Made by a program: the position numbers and the translations under genes. Source: Bacteroidota bacterium (lineage in GTDB: Bacteria; Bacteroidota; Bacteroidia; AKYH767-A; OLB10). From it: a stretch of 64,000 nucleotides of DNA. The DNA is taken from positions 1 through 64,000 of the forward strand of contig JADJPB010000001.1 of the NCBI GenBank assembly GCA_016713445.1. Reading direction: 5' to 3'. Position 1 is the first letter of the stretch, and each line of letters starts with the position of its first letter. Of this stretch, positions 21,197 through 30,599 are shown one piece after another. Below the pieces are notes generated by a model. That model was given only the letters and a program-made list of their open reading frames with translations. It was not told where the DNA came from and did not search any database.

Positions 21197-22917
21197 ATGA
21201 AATATATCATTAAAACGCCAATTCCTCAATCTCGATTTGTACTTATTGAAGCACATAAGGAAGTAAAAGAGCATGGACCTATCGAATTTCAGTTACCTTC
21301 ATGGCGTCCGGGAAGATATGAGCTGGGAAATTTTGCTAAGAATTTAAGAGGACTATTAGCTACTACAGAAAGTGGCACCGATCTACCTATTCATAAAATC
21401 AATAAAGACCGCTGGCGAATTGATGAAGCACCACTTGGAAAAATTATTTTGCAATATGAGTATTACGCAGCACAACCCGATGCAGGTGCATGCTGGCTCG
21501 ACAATGATTTCCTGTATTTGAATCCTGTTCATTGTATTCTGTATGATCCCATTGAAGCTACTGAACCTTATTTTTTGCATTTACAAATTCCTTCCGATTA
21601 TCAAATCGCATGTTCCTTGAAAGAAGTGGAAAATAATGTTTTGCGCGCTGAAAATCTGGATGAATTATTGGATGCTCCTTTCTTCGCTGCTAAATCATTG
21701 CAACATCGTAGCTATTCAGTGAATGACTACCAGTTTCACGTTTGGATTTACGGTGAATGTCAGCCCGACTGGACTCGAATCATTAAAGATTTTGAAGCAT
21801 TTACGAAGGTGCAGTTGGATATGATGAAATCATTTCCCGTTGCAGAGTATCATTTCCTGATTTTACTATTGCCATATCGTTTTTATCATGGGGTAGAGCA
21901 TCAAGCAAGTACAGTGTTGGCCTTGGGTCCAGGCTATCAACTGATGAACAACGATATGTATTCCGATTTGATGGGTGTGGCTTCTCATGAATTATTTCAT
22001 GCTTGGAATGTAAAGACTTTACGCCCACACGATTTTGTGAAATACGATTACACCCAGGAGAATTATAGTCGGCTAGGATGGGTGTACGAAGGATTTACTA
22101 CCTATTATGGAGATTTGTTTTTGGCAAGAAGTGTTTTTTTAGCACACAAGAATATTTTTCAGAGTTGAATCAGCGAATTCAAAAACATAAGGATAATTAT
22201 GGACGTTTTAAAAGTTCTGTTGCCGAGAGTAGTTTTGATACTTGGCTAGATGGGTATGTCCCTGGCGTTCCTGCTCGTAAAACTTCAATTTATGATGAAG
22301 GTTCACTAGTTGCATTAATGCTCGACTTATACATCCGTCGTGCTAGTAAAGGAAAGAATTCATTGGATGATTTGTATGTGCATCTCTTCCATGATTTTTC
22401 ATCGAATGAAAATGGATATCGTGAATCAGATATCTTGAGATTAGCAATTTCATTGAGCAATAAAGGAGTTGAGGAAATATTCAATCAAGCAATTCATGCG
22501 CGTAAATTCGATGAAGTATTGTTACAGGAATTACTGCATGTTGTGGGTTGCTGGTTGTCAACAAGCCCATCTAAAAAGGCACATGAACAGCTTTACGGAT
22601 TACGAGTTATTGTGGAAGGAGGAATAACAAAAGTAGCAACGGTTTTGCCAGGATCTCCCGCAGAAATTGCTGGAATTGCAAAGGATGATGAAATTAGTTC
22701 CTGCAATGGTTGGAAAGTGGAAGGGAACTTGAGTGAGTTGTGTGTTTTGAAGGATGGAAGTGCAAAAATGACTATATTTAGTCTTAAAAAAGAAAAGCAA
22801 GTAACCTTAGAAAGGTCCTCCCAAACTTGGTTCGCTACTTTACAGGTTGTGAAAATTGAAGACGCAGACCCATTTGCACGTGAGTTATTCACAGCTTGGA
22901 CTAATTTAGATTGGTAA
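21197..22917 (+). CDS. M61 family (glycyl aminopeptidase-type) metallopeptidase with PDZ domain (one frameshift)
   Basis: About 573 residues. The zinc site is SHELFHAWNVKTLRP (HExxH), followed by EGFTTYYGDLF, which supplies the third ligand; this arrangement is typical of M61. An N-terminal beta domain covers about residues 1-190 (PIEFQLPSWRPGRYELGNF). A C-terminal PDZ domain (TKVATVLPGSPAEIAGIAKDD) follows the alpha-helical part. There is no signal peptide, so it is probably cytoplasmic. The frame is cut near 22133 in a seven-T run; one more T restores RSVFFSTQEYFSEL. I start at MKYIIKTPIPQ (21197), since the upstream codons do not look like protein. Confidence 0.88.
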
Positions 22918-22933
22918 GTAAAATTTAGTTGTG

Positions 22934-23310
22934 TTAAACGATAGCGATCACTGTGATCTCTACATTTACATTTTTGGGTAATGCAGAGACTTGAACAGTT
23001 TCGCGAGCCGGAAATTCAGCATTGAAATAGCTACCATAAACAGCATTTACTTTTGCAAAGTCGTTCATGTCTTTTAAGAATATACTTGTCTTAACTATCT
23101 TGCTGTATTCGGTATTTGCAGCTGTTAAAATTGCACCAATGTTTTTCATGACTTGATGTGTTTCATCTGCAATACTAGAAAGCAAAGTTCACCCGTTGTA
23201 GGCACTAGAGCTATTTGGCCCGAAACGTAAAGTAAATTTCCAACTTGAACGGCTTGTGAATAGGGTCCTATTGGAGCGGGTGCATTTGAGGTTTCAATGA
23301 TTTTTTTCAT
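22934..23310 (-). CDS. ridA: RidA family reactive intermediate/imine deaminase (one frameshift)
   Basis: YjgF/YER057c/UK114 family, about 126 residues. It hydrolyses reactive enamines and imines such as 2-aminoacrylate formed by PLP enzymes. The ATG at 23310 begins MKKIIETSNAPAPIGPYSQA, followed by YVSGQIAL, which is characteristic. The C-terminal PARETVQVSALPKNVNVEI contains the substrate-binding arginine. One T is missing near 23189; restoring it joins GELLLSSIADETHQVMKN. Convergent with the M61 gene, 16 bp away. Confidence 0.92.
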
Positions 23311-23393
23311 AGCGTAATTTGATGCAAAGGTGGTGAATTGGTGGGATTCTAAAAAGTCTTTTGTGTTAGCTGTTAATCGCGATAATTTTCAGT

Positions 23394-23401
23394 TATTTTT
23401 G
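23394..23401 (+). promoter_or_regulatory. Putative -7 promoter element for pabA/trpG
   Basis: TATTTTTG matches TAnnTTTG, 26 bp upstream of the ATG at 23428. Confidence 0.45.
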
Positions 23402-23427
23402 TTGCGATAAAATGAGATTCCCTCTTT

Positions 23428-23999
23428 ATGATACTGCTCCTTGATAATTACGATTCATTCACTTATAATCTACAGCAGTATTTTACCGAACTCATTGGGG
23501 AAGAGGTTGCTGTTTTTAGAAACGATGAGATTTCATTGGAAGAAGTGGAACAGTATGATCGAATTGTTTTGTCTCCGGGACCAGGACTCCCTCATACTGC
23601 CGGAATTTTAGTGCCTCTGATTAAGACGTATGCTCCGCTAAAACCTATCTTAGGCGTTTGTTTAGGACATCAAGCCATTGCAGTTGCCTTTGGAGGAGCT
23701 TTGAAGCAACTCAAACACGTATTACACGGTATTCCCAAGAAGTAATTGTCACAAGACATGAGCATCCACTTTTCAATTCGATACCTGATCGATTCACCGC
23801 AGGAAGGTATCATAGCTGGGTGCCTGATGAAAATGGCTTAAGCACGGATCTTGAAGTTTTGGCAGAGGATGACGATCAAAATATTATGATTTTAAAACAT
23901 AAAATATTTCCGGTTTATGGCATGCAGTTTCATCCAGAGTCAATCTTAACGCCATTTGGAAAAGTTTTGATTAAAAATTGGTTAGACATAACTAAATAA
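23428..23999 (+). CDS. pabA: Glutamine amidotransferase subunit of anthranilate/aminodeoxychorismate synthase (one frameshift)
   Basis: Class I glutamine amidotransferase of about 190 residues that supplies ammonia to a chorismate-using partner. Opening ILLLDNYDSFTYNL; oxyanion motif LSPGPGLP; nucleophile in GVCLGHQAIA; catalytic His-Glu in GMQFHPESILT. The frame is lost near 23735 where one base is missing; restoring it reads VLHGISQEVIVTRHEHPLF. No TrpE or PabB gene is adjacent, so TrpG and PabA cannot be separated. A lone copy away from trp genes makes a folate role somewhat more likely, which is inference. Confidence 0.85.
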
Positions 24000-24005
24000 T
24001 AGAAT

Positions 24006-24013
24006 TATCTTTG
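24006..24013 (+). promoter_or_regulatory. Putative -7 promoter element for RNase P RNA
   Basis: TATCTTTG is a perfect TAnnTTTG lying 3-5 bp before the predicted 5' end of the RNA, the expected distance to a start site. It therefore doubles as evidence for how this organism's promoters are placed. Confidence 0.6.
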
Positions 24014-24015
24014 CA

Positions 24016-24418
24016 GGGAAACAAACTGTCTTGTCGCCTCATGATTTCGATCGTGGGGAGGAAAGTCCGGGCAGCATAGGGCGCCACACTTCCTAACTGG
24101 AAGGTCCTCGATGGGAAACTTTTGAGGAACAGAAAGTGCCACAGAAAATTATACAGCCAACCGTCGCCAAGGCTATGGTTGGTAAAGGTGAAAATGTGAG
24201 GTAAGAGCTCACAGCATGGCTAGCGATAGTCGTAGCGGGAAAACCTTGTGGGCTGAAAAGCCAAATAGGTTGAGGAATTAGGCGGCTCGTCTATGTTACT
24301 TTGCTTGCAAAGTGCACCTCAATGGGTAGGCTGATTCAGGTGATGCGTGAGTATCATCGCAGATAAATGACAAGAACCACGAAAGTGGGGACAGAACCCG
24401 GCTTATAGGTTTGTTTCT
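24016..24418 (+). ncRNA. rnpB: RNase P RNA, bacterial type A
   Basis: Catalytic RNA of RNase P, which matures tRNA 5' ends. The conserved core GAGGAAAGTCCGGGC is at 24057-24071 (P4 5' strand / CR-I). The distal ACAGAACCCGGCTTA at 24391-24405 gives the P4 partner and CR-V. The 5' GAAACAAACT (about 24018) pairs with 3' AGGTTTGTTTC (about 24407-24417) to form P1. Length of about 400 nt is normal. It sits between pabA and the HD-domain gene on the same strand. Confidence 0.96.
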
Positions 24419-24507
24419 TTTTTTTCTTTTTGATGATTTCTTCTGCGAAAAAAAGTTTGCGGATTAGAAATTTGGTAACTGCCTTTTTCACGAATCAGGA
24501 TAATAAT

Positions 24508-24515
24508 TACTTTTG
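24508..24515 (+). promoter_or_regulatory. Putative -7 promoter element for the 7TM-HD gene
   Basis: TACTTTTG matches TAnnTTTG, six bases before the ATG at 24522, implying a very short leader or a leaderless mRNA. Confidence 0.5.
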
Positions 24516-24521
24516 CAAAGA

Positions 24522-26555
24522 ATGAATTTACGGAAACTATTTATTGCTGTCAGTAATAAGCACGACTTATACTATCGAATTGTATTGGTTACCGTATCGA
24601 TACTCGTAATTACTTCTTTTCTTCCACAACAAGTTCGATTTAAGTATGATTATCGTTTAGGGCAAACCTGGACCTATGAAGAGCTTCGAGCTCCATTTTC
24701 TTATCCCGTTTATAAATCTTCCAGCGAAATTGATATTGAAAAGGAAGAAATAGTTCGTAATGCTCCTGTTTTTTATTCTGTTGATACCAATATAGAATTT
24801 AATGCAATAAATGATTTCTATGGCAAAGTGGGTGCAGCTTCATTGGATGAAAAGGCAATAGGGATTCATCTGCTTCAAACCATTTATCAACGAGGTGTTT
24901 TTTCAAGCGCGAAACATATACTCCCCAAAAATGAAGAGCATCTCCGTATTATCAGAAAGGGAGCTTGGAAGCCAAGTGAAAGAAGTTTACATTATTCCAT
25001 GCAAGAAGCGCTTGAACTTTGTCAAAATGAGTTGGAAAGAAAAGGTATTGAGAGTAAAGAGAAATTGATGGCAGCATTGGAAAATGCAATTCAACCCAAT
25101 CTGTTTTTCGAAGAGGAATTAACCAGGCAGTTTATTAAGGATTATTTGAAATCGATGAGTTTGGTTAGAGGGGAAGTAACGGAAGGAAATCTAATTGTTC
25201 GGCGTGGTCAAGTGGTGGATGCCGATGTACTCGAAAAATTAGACTCTCTACGAAAGGCGTTTCGAGGAGAAGAAGCACTTGATTCTTCTTTGCCTTGGCT
25301 CTATTTAGGGTATCTTTTACTGGTTATGACAGCAGTCACTATCTTACTTGTTTTCTTATGGATGTTGCGACGCGATATTTTGATGGATAGTCGAAAAATT
25401 ACTTTGTTGTTCTTATTAATTGTGGCTACTTGCGCTGTTTATACATTACTGCTGGCTAGTAATAAAATTAGTATGTTATTAGTTCCACTTTGTATATTAC
25501 CCCTGGTTACAAGAGCTTTTTTCGATACGCGTACTGCTTTGTTTGTGCATGTACTGTCAATGCTGATGTTGGGAACGATTGCACCAGGCGGATTTGATTT
25601 TGTATTTATGCAAATCATCGCTGGAATGGTTTCCATCTTTAGTATTGTGAATATGAGAAAACGTTCTCAGTTGTTTATTGCTGTAACTTTAATTTTCGCT
25701 AGTTATTTTGTCTCATATATCGGATTGTCACTATTGAATGAGGGAACAATTCTTGAAATAAATCCAATGCATATTGCTTGGCTTATGGGCAATTGCTTAT
25801 TGACGCTTTTAAGTTATCCTTTAATTTTCTTTATCGAAAAGACGTTCCGGGTTACTTCTGATTTCACCTTGATGGAATTAACAGATTTTAACAGTGAATT
25901 GCTTCGTGATTTGAGTACCAAGGCGCCGGGAACATTTCAACATTCTTTACAAGTAGCTAATCTAGCAGAATCTGCCATTTATAAAATTGGTGGAAACTCA
26001 TTGCTCGTTCGTGTAGGAGCTTTGTATCATGATATTGGGAAGATGGATATGCCCATGTATTTCATAGAGAATCAAAGTACACAAATGAATCCGCACGATG
26101 AACTTTCGTTTGATGAGAGTGCTTCAATTATCATCAGTCACGTGATTAAAGGAATTGAGAAAGCACGTAAATTTAATTTGCCGGATGTGATCATCGATTT
26201 TATTCGAACTCATCACGGAAATATGTTGGTGCAGTATTTTTATATCAATTACGTAAAGAGTTTTCCAGATCAAATTCCAAATGAAGATGATTTTCGTTAT
26301 CCCGGACCTCGACCTTTCTCAAAAGAAACTGCTGTATTGATGATGGCCGATTCGGTGGAAGCGGCAGCACATAGTTTAACTGTGCATGATCAAGATTCAA
26401 TTGATGAGATCGTAGAAAAAATCATCAATAAACAAATTGATTCCGGACAGTTCGAAAATTGTGATATCACTTTTAGAGATATTACGAATATTAAAAAAAT
26501 ATTTAAGAAAATGCTAACGAGTATTTATCATATTCGGGTGGCTTATCCAACCTAG
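24522..26555 (+). CDS. 7TM-HD family phosphodiesterase (PgpH-like, probable c-di-AMP hydrolase)
   Basis: Membrane protein of 677 residues. An N-terminal TM helix (about 20-40) precedes an extracytoplasmic 7TMR-HDED domain (about 45-260). A bundle of about seven TM helices follows (about 265-450), then a cytoplasmic HD domain. The HD pair lies at about residues 503-504 in LYHDIGKMDMP, with further metal-binding histidines in SHVIKGIEKA and FIRTHHGNML. PgpH homologues hydrolyse c-di-AMP; assigning that substrate here is inference from architecture. The ATG at 24522 is preferred to the TTG nine bases upstream because of the promoter-like TACTTTTG at 24508. Intact. Confidence 0.9.
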   Translation: MNLRKLFIAVSNKHDLYYRIVLVTVSILVITSFLPQQVRFKYDYRLGQTWTYEELRAPFSYPVYKSSSEIDIEKEEIVRNAPVFYSVDTNIEFNAINDFYGKVGAASLDEKAIGIHLLQTIYQRGVFSSAKHILPKNEEHLRIIRKGAWKPSERSLHYSMQEALELCQNELERKGIESKEKLMAALENAIQPNLFFEEELTRQFIKDYLKSMSLVRGEVTEGNLIVRRGQVVDADVLEKLDSLRKAFRGEEALDSSLPWLYLGYLLLVMTAVTILLVFLWMLRRDILMDSRKITLLFLLIVATCAVYTLLLASNKISMLLVPLCILPLVTRAFFDTRTALFVHVLSMLMLGTIAPGGFDFVFMQIIAGMVSIFSIVNMRKRSQLFIAVTLIFASYFVSYIGLSLLNEGTILEINPMHIAWLMGNCLLTLLSYPLIFFIEKTFRVTSDFTLMELTDFNSELLRDLSTKAPGTFQHSLQVANLAESAIYKIGGNSLLVRVGALYHDIGKMDMPMYFIENQSTQMNPHDELSFDESASIIISHVIKGIEKARKFNLPDVIIDFIRTHHGNMLVQYFYINYVKSFPDQIPNEDDFRYPGPRPFSKETAVLMMADSVEAAAHSLTVHDQDSIDEIVEKIINKQIDSGQFENCDITFRDITNIKKIFKKMLTSIYHIRVAYPT

Positions 26556-26569
26556 TACAAAAATTTAAA

Positions 26570-26667
26570 CCTACCAGTGCTAAAGCTTCGGTAGGCAGGC
26601 GCAGCGTTCGCAGCGGAAACGCCGCGTTCGCTGCGTTTAAACGGCGTTTTCGCTCGGGCGAAAGTTC
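26570..26667. repeat. GC-rich cluster of overlapping palindromes
   Basis: In an AT-rich region, these bases carry several nested inverted repeats: CCTACC/GGTAGG at about 26570-26595, CGCAGCG/CGCTGCG flanking GAAACGCCGCGTT, AAACGCCG/CGGCGTTT, and TTTCGC/GCGAAA near 26650. It is non-coding and lies between the HD gene and mutL. It resembles an extragenic repeat element. The lack of a T-run argues against a plain terminator. Confidence 0.55.
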
Positions 26668-26738
26668 AAAAATCATAAAACGCATGTTCTGACCCAATTA
26701 ATTTTTAAGTTTAAGGTGTTTAGCCCCTACGGGAGTAT

Positions 26739-26746
26739 TACCTTTG
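26739..26746 (+). promoter_or_regulatory. Putative -7 promoter element for mutL
   Basis: TACCTTTG matches TAnnTTTG and ends 9 bp before the ATG at 26756. It covers the upstream TTG codon, so translation should start at 26756. Confidence 0.5.
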
Positions 26747-26755
26747 TGGGAGTTT

Positions 26756-28636
26756 ATGGCTGATATTATTCGTTTATTATCCGATACCGTTGCCAACCAG
26801 ATTGCAGCGGGTGAAGTGATCCAGCGCCCTTCTTCTGCAGTAAAGGAATTATTGGAGAATGCAGTGGATGCAGGCGCTTCTCGTGTGCAATTGGTTTTGT
26901 TGGATGCGGGTAAAACATTGATTCAAGTGATTGATAATGGAAATGGGATGAGCGAAGCAGATGCACGTATGTGTTTCGAACGCCATGCAACTTCAAAATT
27001 GCGGAACATCAACGATCTCTATACTTTGTTTACAATGGGATTCAGAGGAGAAGCTTTGGCTTCTATCGCTTCCGTTGCACAAGTGGAATTGAAGTCTCGT
27101 CGTCGTGAACAAGAAGTGGGTACGAAAGTGTTAATTGAAGGTGGAAATTTTGTTTCGCAAGATGCGCTCGCTTATCAGGAAGGAACTTCCATTTCTGTAA
27201 AGAATTTATTTTATAATGTGCCGGCGCGTCGAAATTTTTTAAAGTCGAATCAAGTTGAAACTCGGCATATTCAGGAAGAGTTTATTCGAATTGCTTTGTC
27301 AAATCCAAACGTGCATTTTTCTTTGCATCACAATGAATCACAAATTTTTGATTTAAGAGAAGGAAATTATCGTCAACGAATCACTGCACTTTTTGGGAAT
27401 AATTATAAAGAACGTCTGGTACCTGTAGAGGAAGAAACTAGTATTGTAAATGTAAAGGGGTATATTGGAAAACCTGAATTTTCTCGCAAGAATAGAGGCG
27501 AACAGTATTTTTTTGTGAATAGTCGGTTCATCAAGGATAGTTATTTGCATCATGCCGTTTCTTCTGCCTTTGATTCTTTAATTCCCCGAGATGCTTATCC
27601 CTCGTATTGGTTAAATCTAAATATCGATCCATCTTTGATTGATGTTAATATTCATCCTACTAAAACAGAGATTAAATTTCAGCAAGACAAAGATGTTTAT
27701 GCCATTTTGAAAGCTGCTGTGAAAAGAGCATTGGGAAGGTTTAGCGTAGCCCCTTCTCTTGATTTTGATAAAGAACCCGCTTTCGATTTGCCTTTGTCGA
27801 AGTTGAACGATATTCCAGTTGCACCTCAAATTAAGGTAGATCCCAATTATAATCCCTTTCGCCTTGAACGTGAAAAAGCAGCAGTATCTTTATCGACTGG
27901 TTCTTCACAACCTTTGCATTCTTTTCGTTCGACAAACCCATCTTCAAGCGATGTAAAAACATGGTTGGAGAATCATCGTGAAGTGGCAAGCCAACAAATG
28001 TTGATGCACGAGAAGATAGAAGATAGTCCGATCGTGGAATTGTTAAATGTTTTTGAAAGTTTGGATGATTTTCGCTTCGTGCAAGTCTCAACAAGAGCTG
28101 CAATTGCTGCCTTTAGTAGAGGGCTTGTATTATTTGATATTTCAGCTGCTCGAGAAAGAATCGTTTACGAACGATATTTCAATGCGTTTTCTCGTCAACA
28201 GTTGAATGCACAACAGCAATTGTTCCCGCCTCAGATTGTACTTACTCCCAATGATTTTTTATTGATTCGTGAATTGATGGAGGAGTTGAGGAAAATTGGT
28301 TTTGATATTTCCGAATTTGGACAAAACACAATCGTACTTCAAGGCGTTCCGTCCGGTCTTGAACCTGGATCTGAAGAAAGAATTTTGCAATTATTGCTTG
28401 AAAATTATCGAATGAACAAAGAAAGGTTACAACTTTCTTTACATGAAAACCTGGCACGTTCAATGGCGAAGAGTGTAATTGCTCGTGAACAAACATCGTA
28501 TTCATCGCGAGAACTTCGTCAGTTAGCGATTGATTTATTGCATTGCGATCAACCTTTTTATAGTATGAATGGACAATCATTGTTAAGAATACTACGTTCT
28601 GAAGAGATTGCAGCACTCATCCAAAGTAAAGTTTAA
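26756..28636 (+). CDS. mutL: DNA mismatch repair protein MutL
   Basis: Mismatch repair matchmaker of 626 residues. The N-terminal GHKL ATPase is well conserved: VANQIAAGEVIQRPSSAVKE, ELLENAVDAGA (residues 31-41), DNGNGM and GFRGEALASIASV; the transducer domain contains NRGEQYFFVNSRFIKD. The C-terminal dimerisation domain is present. Where endonuclease-type MutL has DQHAxxExxxxE, this protein has DISAARERIVYE starting at about residue 461, and the later CPHGRP-type motif is not recognisable (YSMNGQS). Nicking activity may therefore be absent or altered; this is inference. It starts a compact run with two rhomboid genes (17 bp and 7 bp gaps). Intact. Confidence 0.96.
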   Translation: MADIIRLLSDTVANQIAAGEVIQRPSSAVKELLENAVDAGASRVQLVLLDAGKTLIQVIDNGNGMSEADARMCFERHATSKLRNINDLYTLFTMGFRGEALASIASVAQVELKSRRREQEVGTKVLIEGGNFVSQDALAYQEGTSISVKNLFYNVPARRNFLKSNQVETRHIQEEFIRIALSNPNVHFSLHHNESQIFDLREGNYRQRITALFGNNYKERLVPVEEETSIVNVKGYIGKPEFSRKNRGEQYFFVNSRFIKDSYLHHAVSSAFDSLIPRDAYPSYWLNLNIDPSLIDVNIHPTKTEIKFQQDKDVYAILKAAVKRALGRFSVAPSLDFDKEPAFDLPLSKLNDIPVAPQIKVDPNYNPFRLEREKAAVSLSTGSSQPLHSFRSTNPSSSDVKTWLENHREVASQQMLMHEKIEDSPIVELLNVFESLDDFRFVQVSTRAAIAAFSRGLVLFDISAARERIVYERYFNAFSRQQLNAQQQLFPPQIVLTPNDFLLIRELMEELRKIGFDISEFGQNTIVLQGVPSGLEPGSEERILQLLLENYRMNKERLQLSLHENLARSMAKSVIAREQTSYSSRELRQLAIDLLHCDQPFYSMNGQSLLRILRSEEIAALIQSKV

Positions 28637-28653
28637 TAAATTTAAATTATTGT

Positions 28654-29502
28654 ATGTCTGACCAACAATTTCGACCTATGAAATGGCAAATTCTTCCTCC
28701 CGTAGTGAAGAATTTGTTAATTATTAATGGGATCATGTTTCTGGCGACCATGGTTTTCGAGGAAAAATTGGGATTGGAGTTGACAAGATATTTAGGACTG
28801 CACTTTTTTACCAGTCAATATTTCGCACCCCATCAAATTGTTACGCATTTGTTCATGCATGGAAATATGATGCATATATTTTCGAATATGTTCGCACTTT
28901 GGATGTTTGGTAATGTACTAGAAAACGTCTGGGGAGGAAAGCGATTTTTGATTTATTATTTAGTGACAGGTATTGGAGCCGCTTTGATTCATACCGGATT
29001 TAGTTGGTACGATATTCATAATATGCAGCAAAGCGTTGATCTTTTTATGAATCAGGCTTCCCCGATGGATTTTAAAATGCTTGTTGAGAAATATCATGGG
29101 TATTTACGTCATGATGATATCGGTGCGTTGAATGAACTTTTAGGTGCCTGGAGTAATATGCCGAATGATCCGAAGCTGATGGCGGAAGCTAGATCTTTTG
29201 CACAGGAATTAGTCACTCGTAAAGAAGATATTCCAACTGTGGGAGCTTCCGGTGCCGTTTTCGGTGTGTTGTTGGCCTTTGGAATGCTGTTTCCTAATAC
29301 CGTTTTATATTTGTATTTCGCTTTTCCGATCAAGGCAAAGTGGTTTGTTTTCTTTTATGGAATGTTTGAACTGTACAGCGGAATTCAAAATAATCCGGGT
29401 GATAATGTAGCGCATTTTGCACATTTAGGAGGGATGCTGTTTGGATATATTATGATTAAAAACTGGAATAAAAACCGATTTAAAAATTATGGTGATTTTT
29501 AA
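28654..29502 (+). CDS. Rhomboid family intramembrane serine protease
   Basis: Six-TM intramembrane protease of 282 residues. The catalytic serine is Ser199 in GASGAVFG, and the histidine is His257 in AHFAHLGGMLFG. The HLFMHGNMMHIFSNMFALW segment is the conserved TM2 region. A hydrophilic insert of about 75 residues (about 120-195) precedes the serine helix, longer than in minimal rhomboids. It lies 17 bp after mutL and 7 bp before a second rhomboid, so all three are probably one transcript. Intact. Confidence 0.93.
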   Translation: MSDQQFRPMKWQILPPVVKNLLIINGIMFLATMVFEEKLGLELTRYLGLHFFTSQYFAPHQIVTHLFMHGNMMHIFSNMFALWMFGNVLENVWGGKRFLIYYLVTGIGAALIHTGFSWYDIHNMQQSVDLFMNQASPMDFKMLVEKYHGYLRHDDIGALNELLGAWSNMPNDPKLMAEARSFAQELVTRKEDIPTVGASGAVFGVLLAFGMLFPNTVLYLYFAFPIKAKWFVFFYGMFELYSGIQNNPGDNVAHFAHLGGMLFGYIMIKNWNKNRFKNYGDF

Positions 29503-29509
29503 ATAGAAG

Positions 29510-30399
29510 ATGAAAGGGAATTTGGAAAATATCAAGGCTAGGTTTGGTGCAGCAACAAGCTTGTATCGACTCTTAGGCATTAATGTAGCTGTTTTTTTAG
29601 TGCTGATGATCTTACGTACTCTCTTGTTTATTCTCGGTGCAGATTTTGTAATTTTTGATTTTTTGGTTGAAAAGTTGAGTATGCCGTCAAACATTGGTCA
29701 ACTCTTGCTTCAACCTTGGTCATTGGTGACGTATATGTTTTTGCATGTGGATTTTATGCATATACTTTTTAATTTGTTAATCCTCTATTGGACCGGTTCT
29801 CTCTTTGCGGAATATCTTGGCAATGATAAGTTGTGGACGACATATGTACTCGGAGCAATTGCAGGTGGATTTTCTTATCTTATCGTTTTCAATCTTTCTC
29901 CTGCTTTTTCACTTGAAGTAAATCATAGTCATTTAATGGGTGCTTCCGCCGGCGTCATTGCAGTGATGGTGGGTATTGCCACCTTGCTCCCGGATTATAT
30001 CGTACACTTACTCCTTATTGGACCTGTGAAGTTGAAATATGTTGCGCTCGTTTCTATATTAATTTATTTTATTTCCATTCCGCTTGGAAATGCAGGTGGA
30101 CAAATTGCCCATCTCGGTGGTGCTTTGTTTGGATACCTCATGATTAAGCAAATGAAAAAAGGAAATGATATTACGAGTTGGTTAAGTAATTTATTTAAAA
30201 AAGGTAATCGGAGTAAAACAAAAATGACGGTGGTTCGAACTGGTAAAAAAACTTACTGACGATGCTTATGTTGAAGCGGCCATTTCTAAGCAAGAAGCGA
30301 TTGATCGTGTATTAGATAAAATCAATAAATCTGGATTTGAAAGCTTAAGTAAAGAAGAGAAAGAAATTCTGTACAAAGCAAGCGGAAAGCCGAAATAAT
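29510..30399 (+). CDS. Second rhomboid family intramembrane protease with cytoplasmic tail (one frameshift)
   Basis: About 296 residues. Catalytic Ser146 lies in LMGASAGVIAVM and His201 in GGQIAHLGGALFGYL; TM2 carries YMFLHVDFMHILFNLL. The reading frame ends at 30259 only because a seven-A run has one A too many. Corrected, it continues KKLTDDAYVEAAISKQEAID and IDRVLDKINKSGFESLSKEE, ending at the TAA at 30397-30399. That tail, with a charged helix and an LSKEEKEILYKAS end, is common in Bacteroidota rhomboids. Both catalytic residues are present, so both tandem copies should be active. Confidence 0.9.
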
Positions 30400-30413
30400 A
30401 CCCTTGTATTTTT

Positions 30414-30470
30414 TGGAAATTAGGTCCCATTGTTGGAAATTATTGTCCCGAAATTGGAAAATTTGACCTG
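30414..30470. repeat. Three helically phased direct repeats upstream of the Cas6-like gene
   Basis: TTGGAAA occurs at 30414-30420, 30434-30440 and 30455-30461. Each is followed by AT-rich bases, and the first two by GTCCC (TTGGAAATTAGGTCCC, TTGGAAATTATTGTCCC). The spacing of 20 and 21 bp is two helical turns, as expected for a multimeric protein site. The third copy is degenerate (GACC). They lie about 130-185 bp upstream of the ATG. Confidence 0.5.
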
Positions 30471-30599
30471 TAATTCATATCCCTAATTTATCCCTAATTG
30501 AATTTTATTGATTGATTGACAATTATTTGAATAGATTCTTATAGGTTGGCATAGAGATGGTTTTTGGGTCAAACAAATAAAACTTAAAACTTTAAAAAA

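Noticed and set aside
30414..30470. Repeats before the Cas6-like gene as a mini-CRISPR
   Set aside because: Units are too short (20-21 bp in total), the conserved part is only about 7-16 bases, and there are just three degenerate copies.
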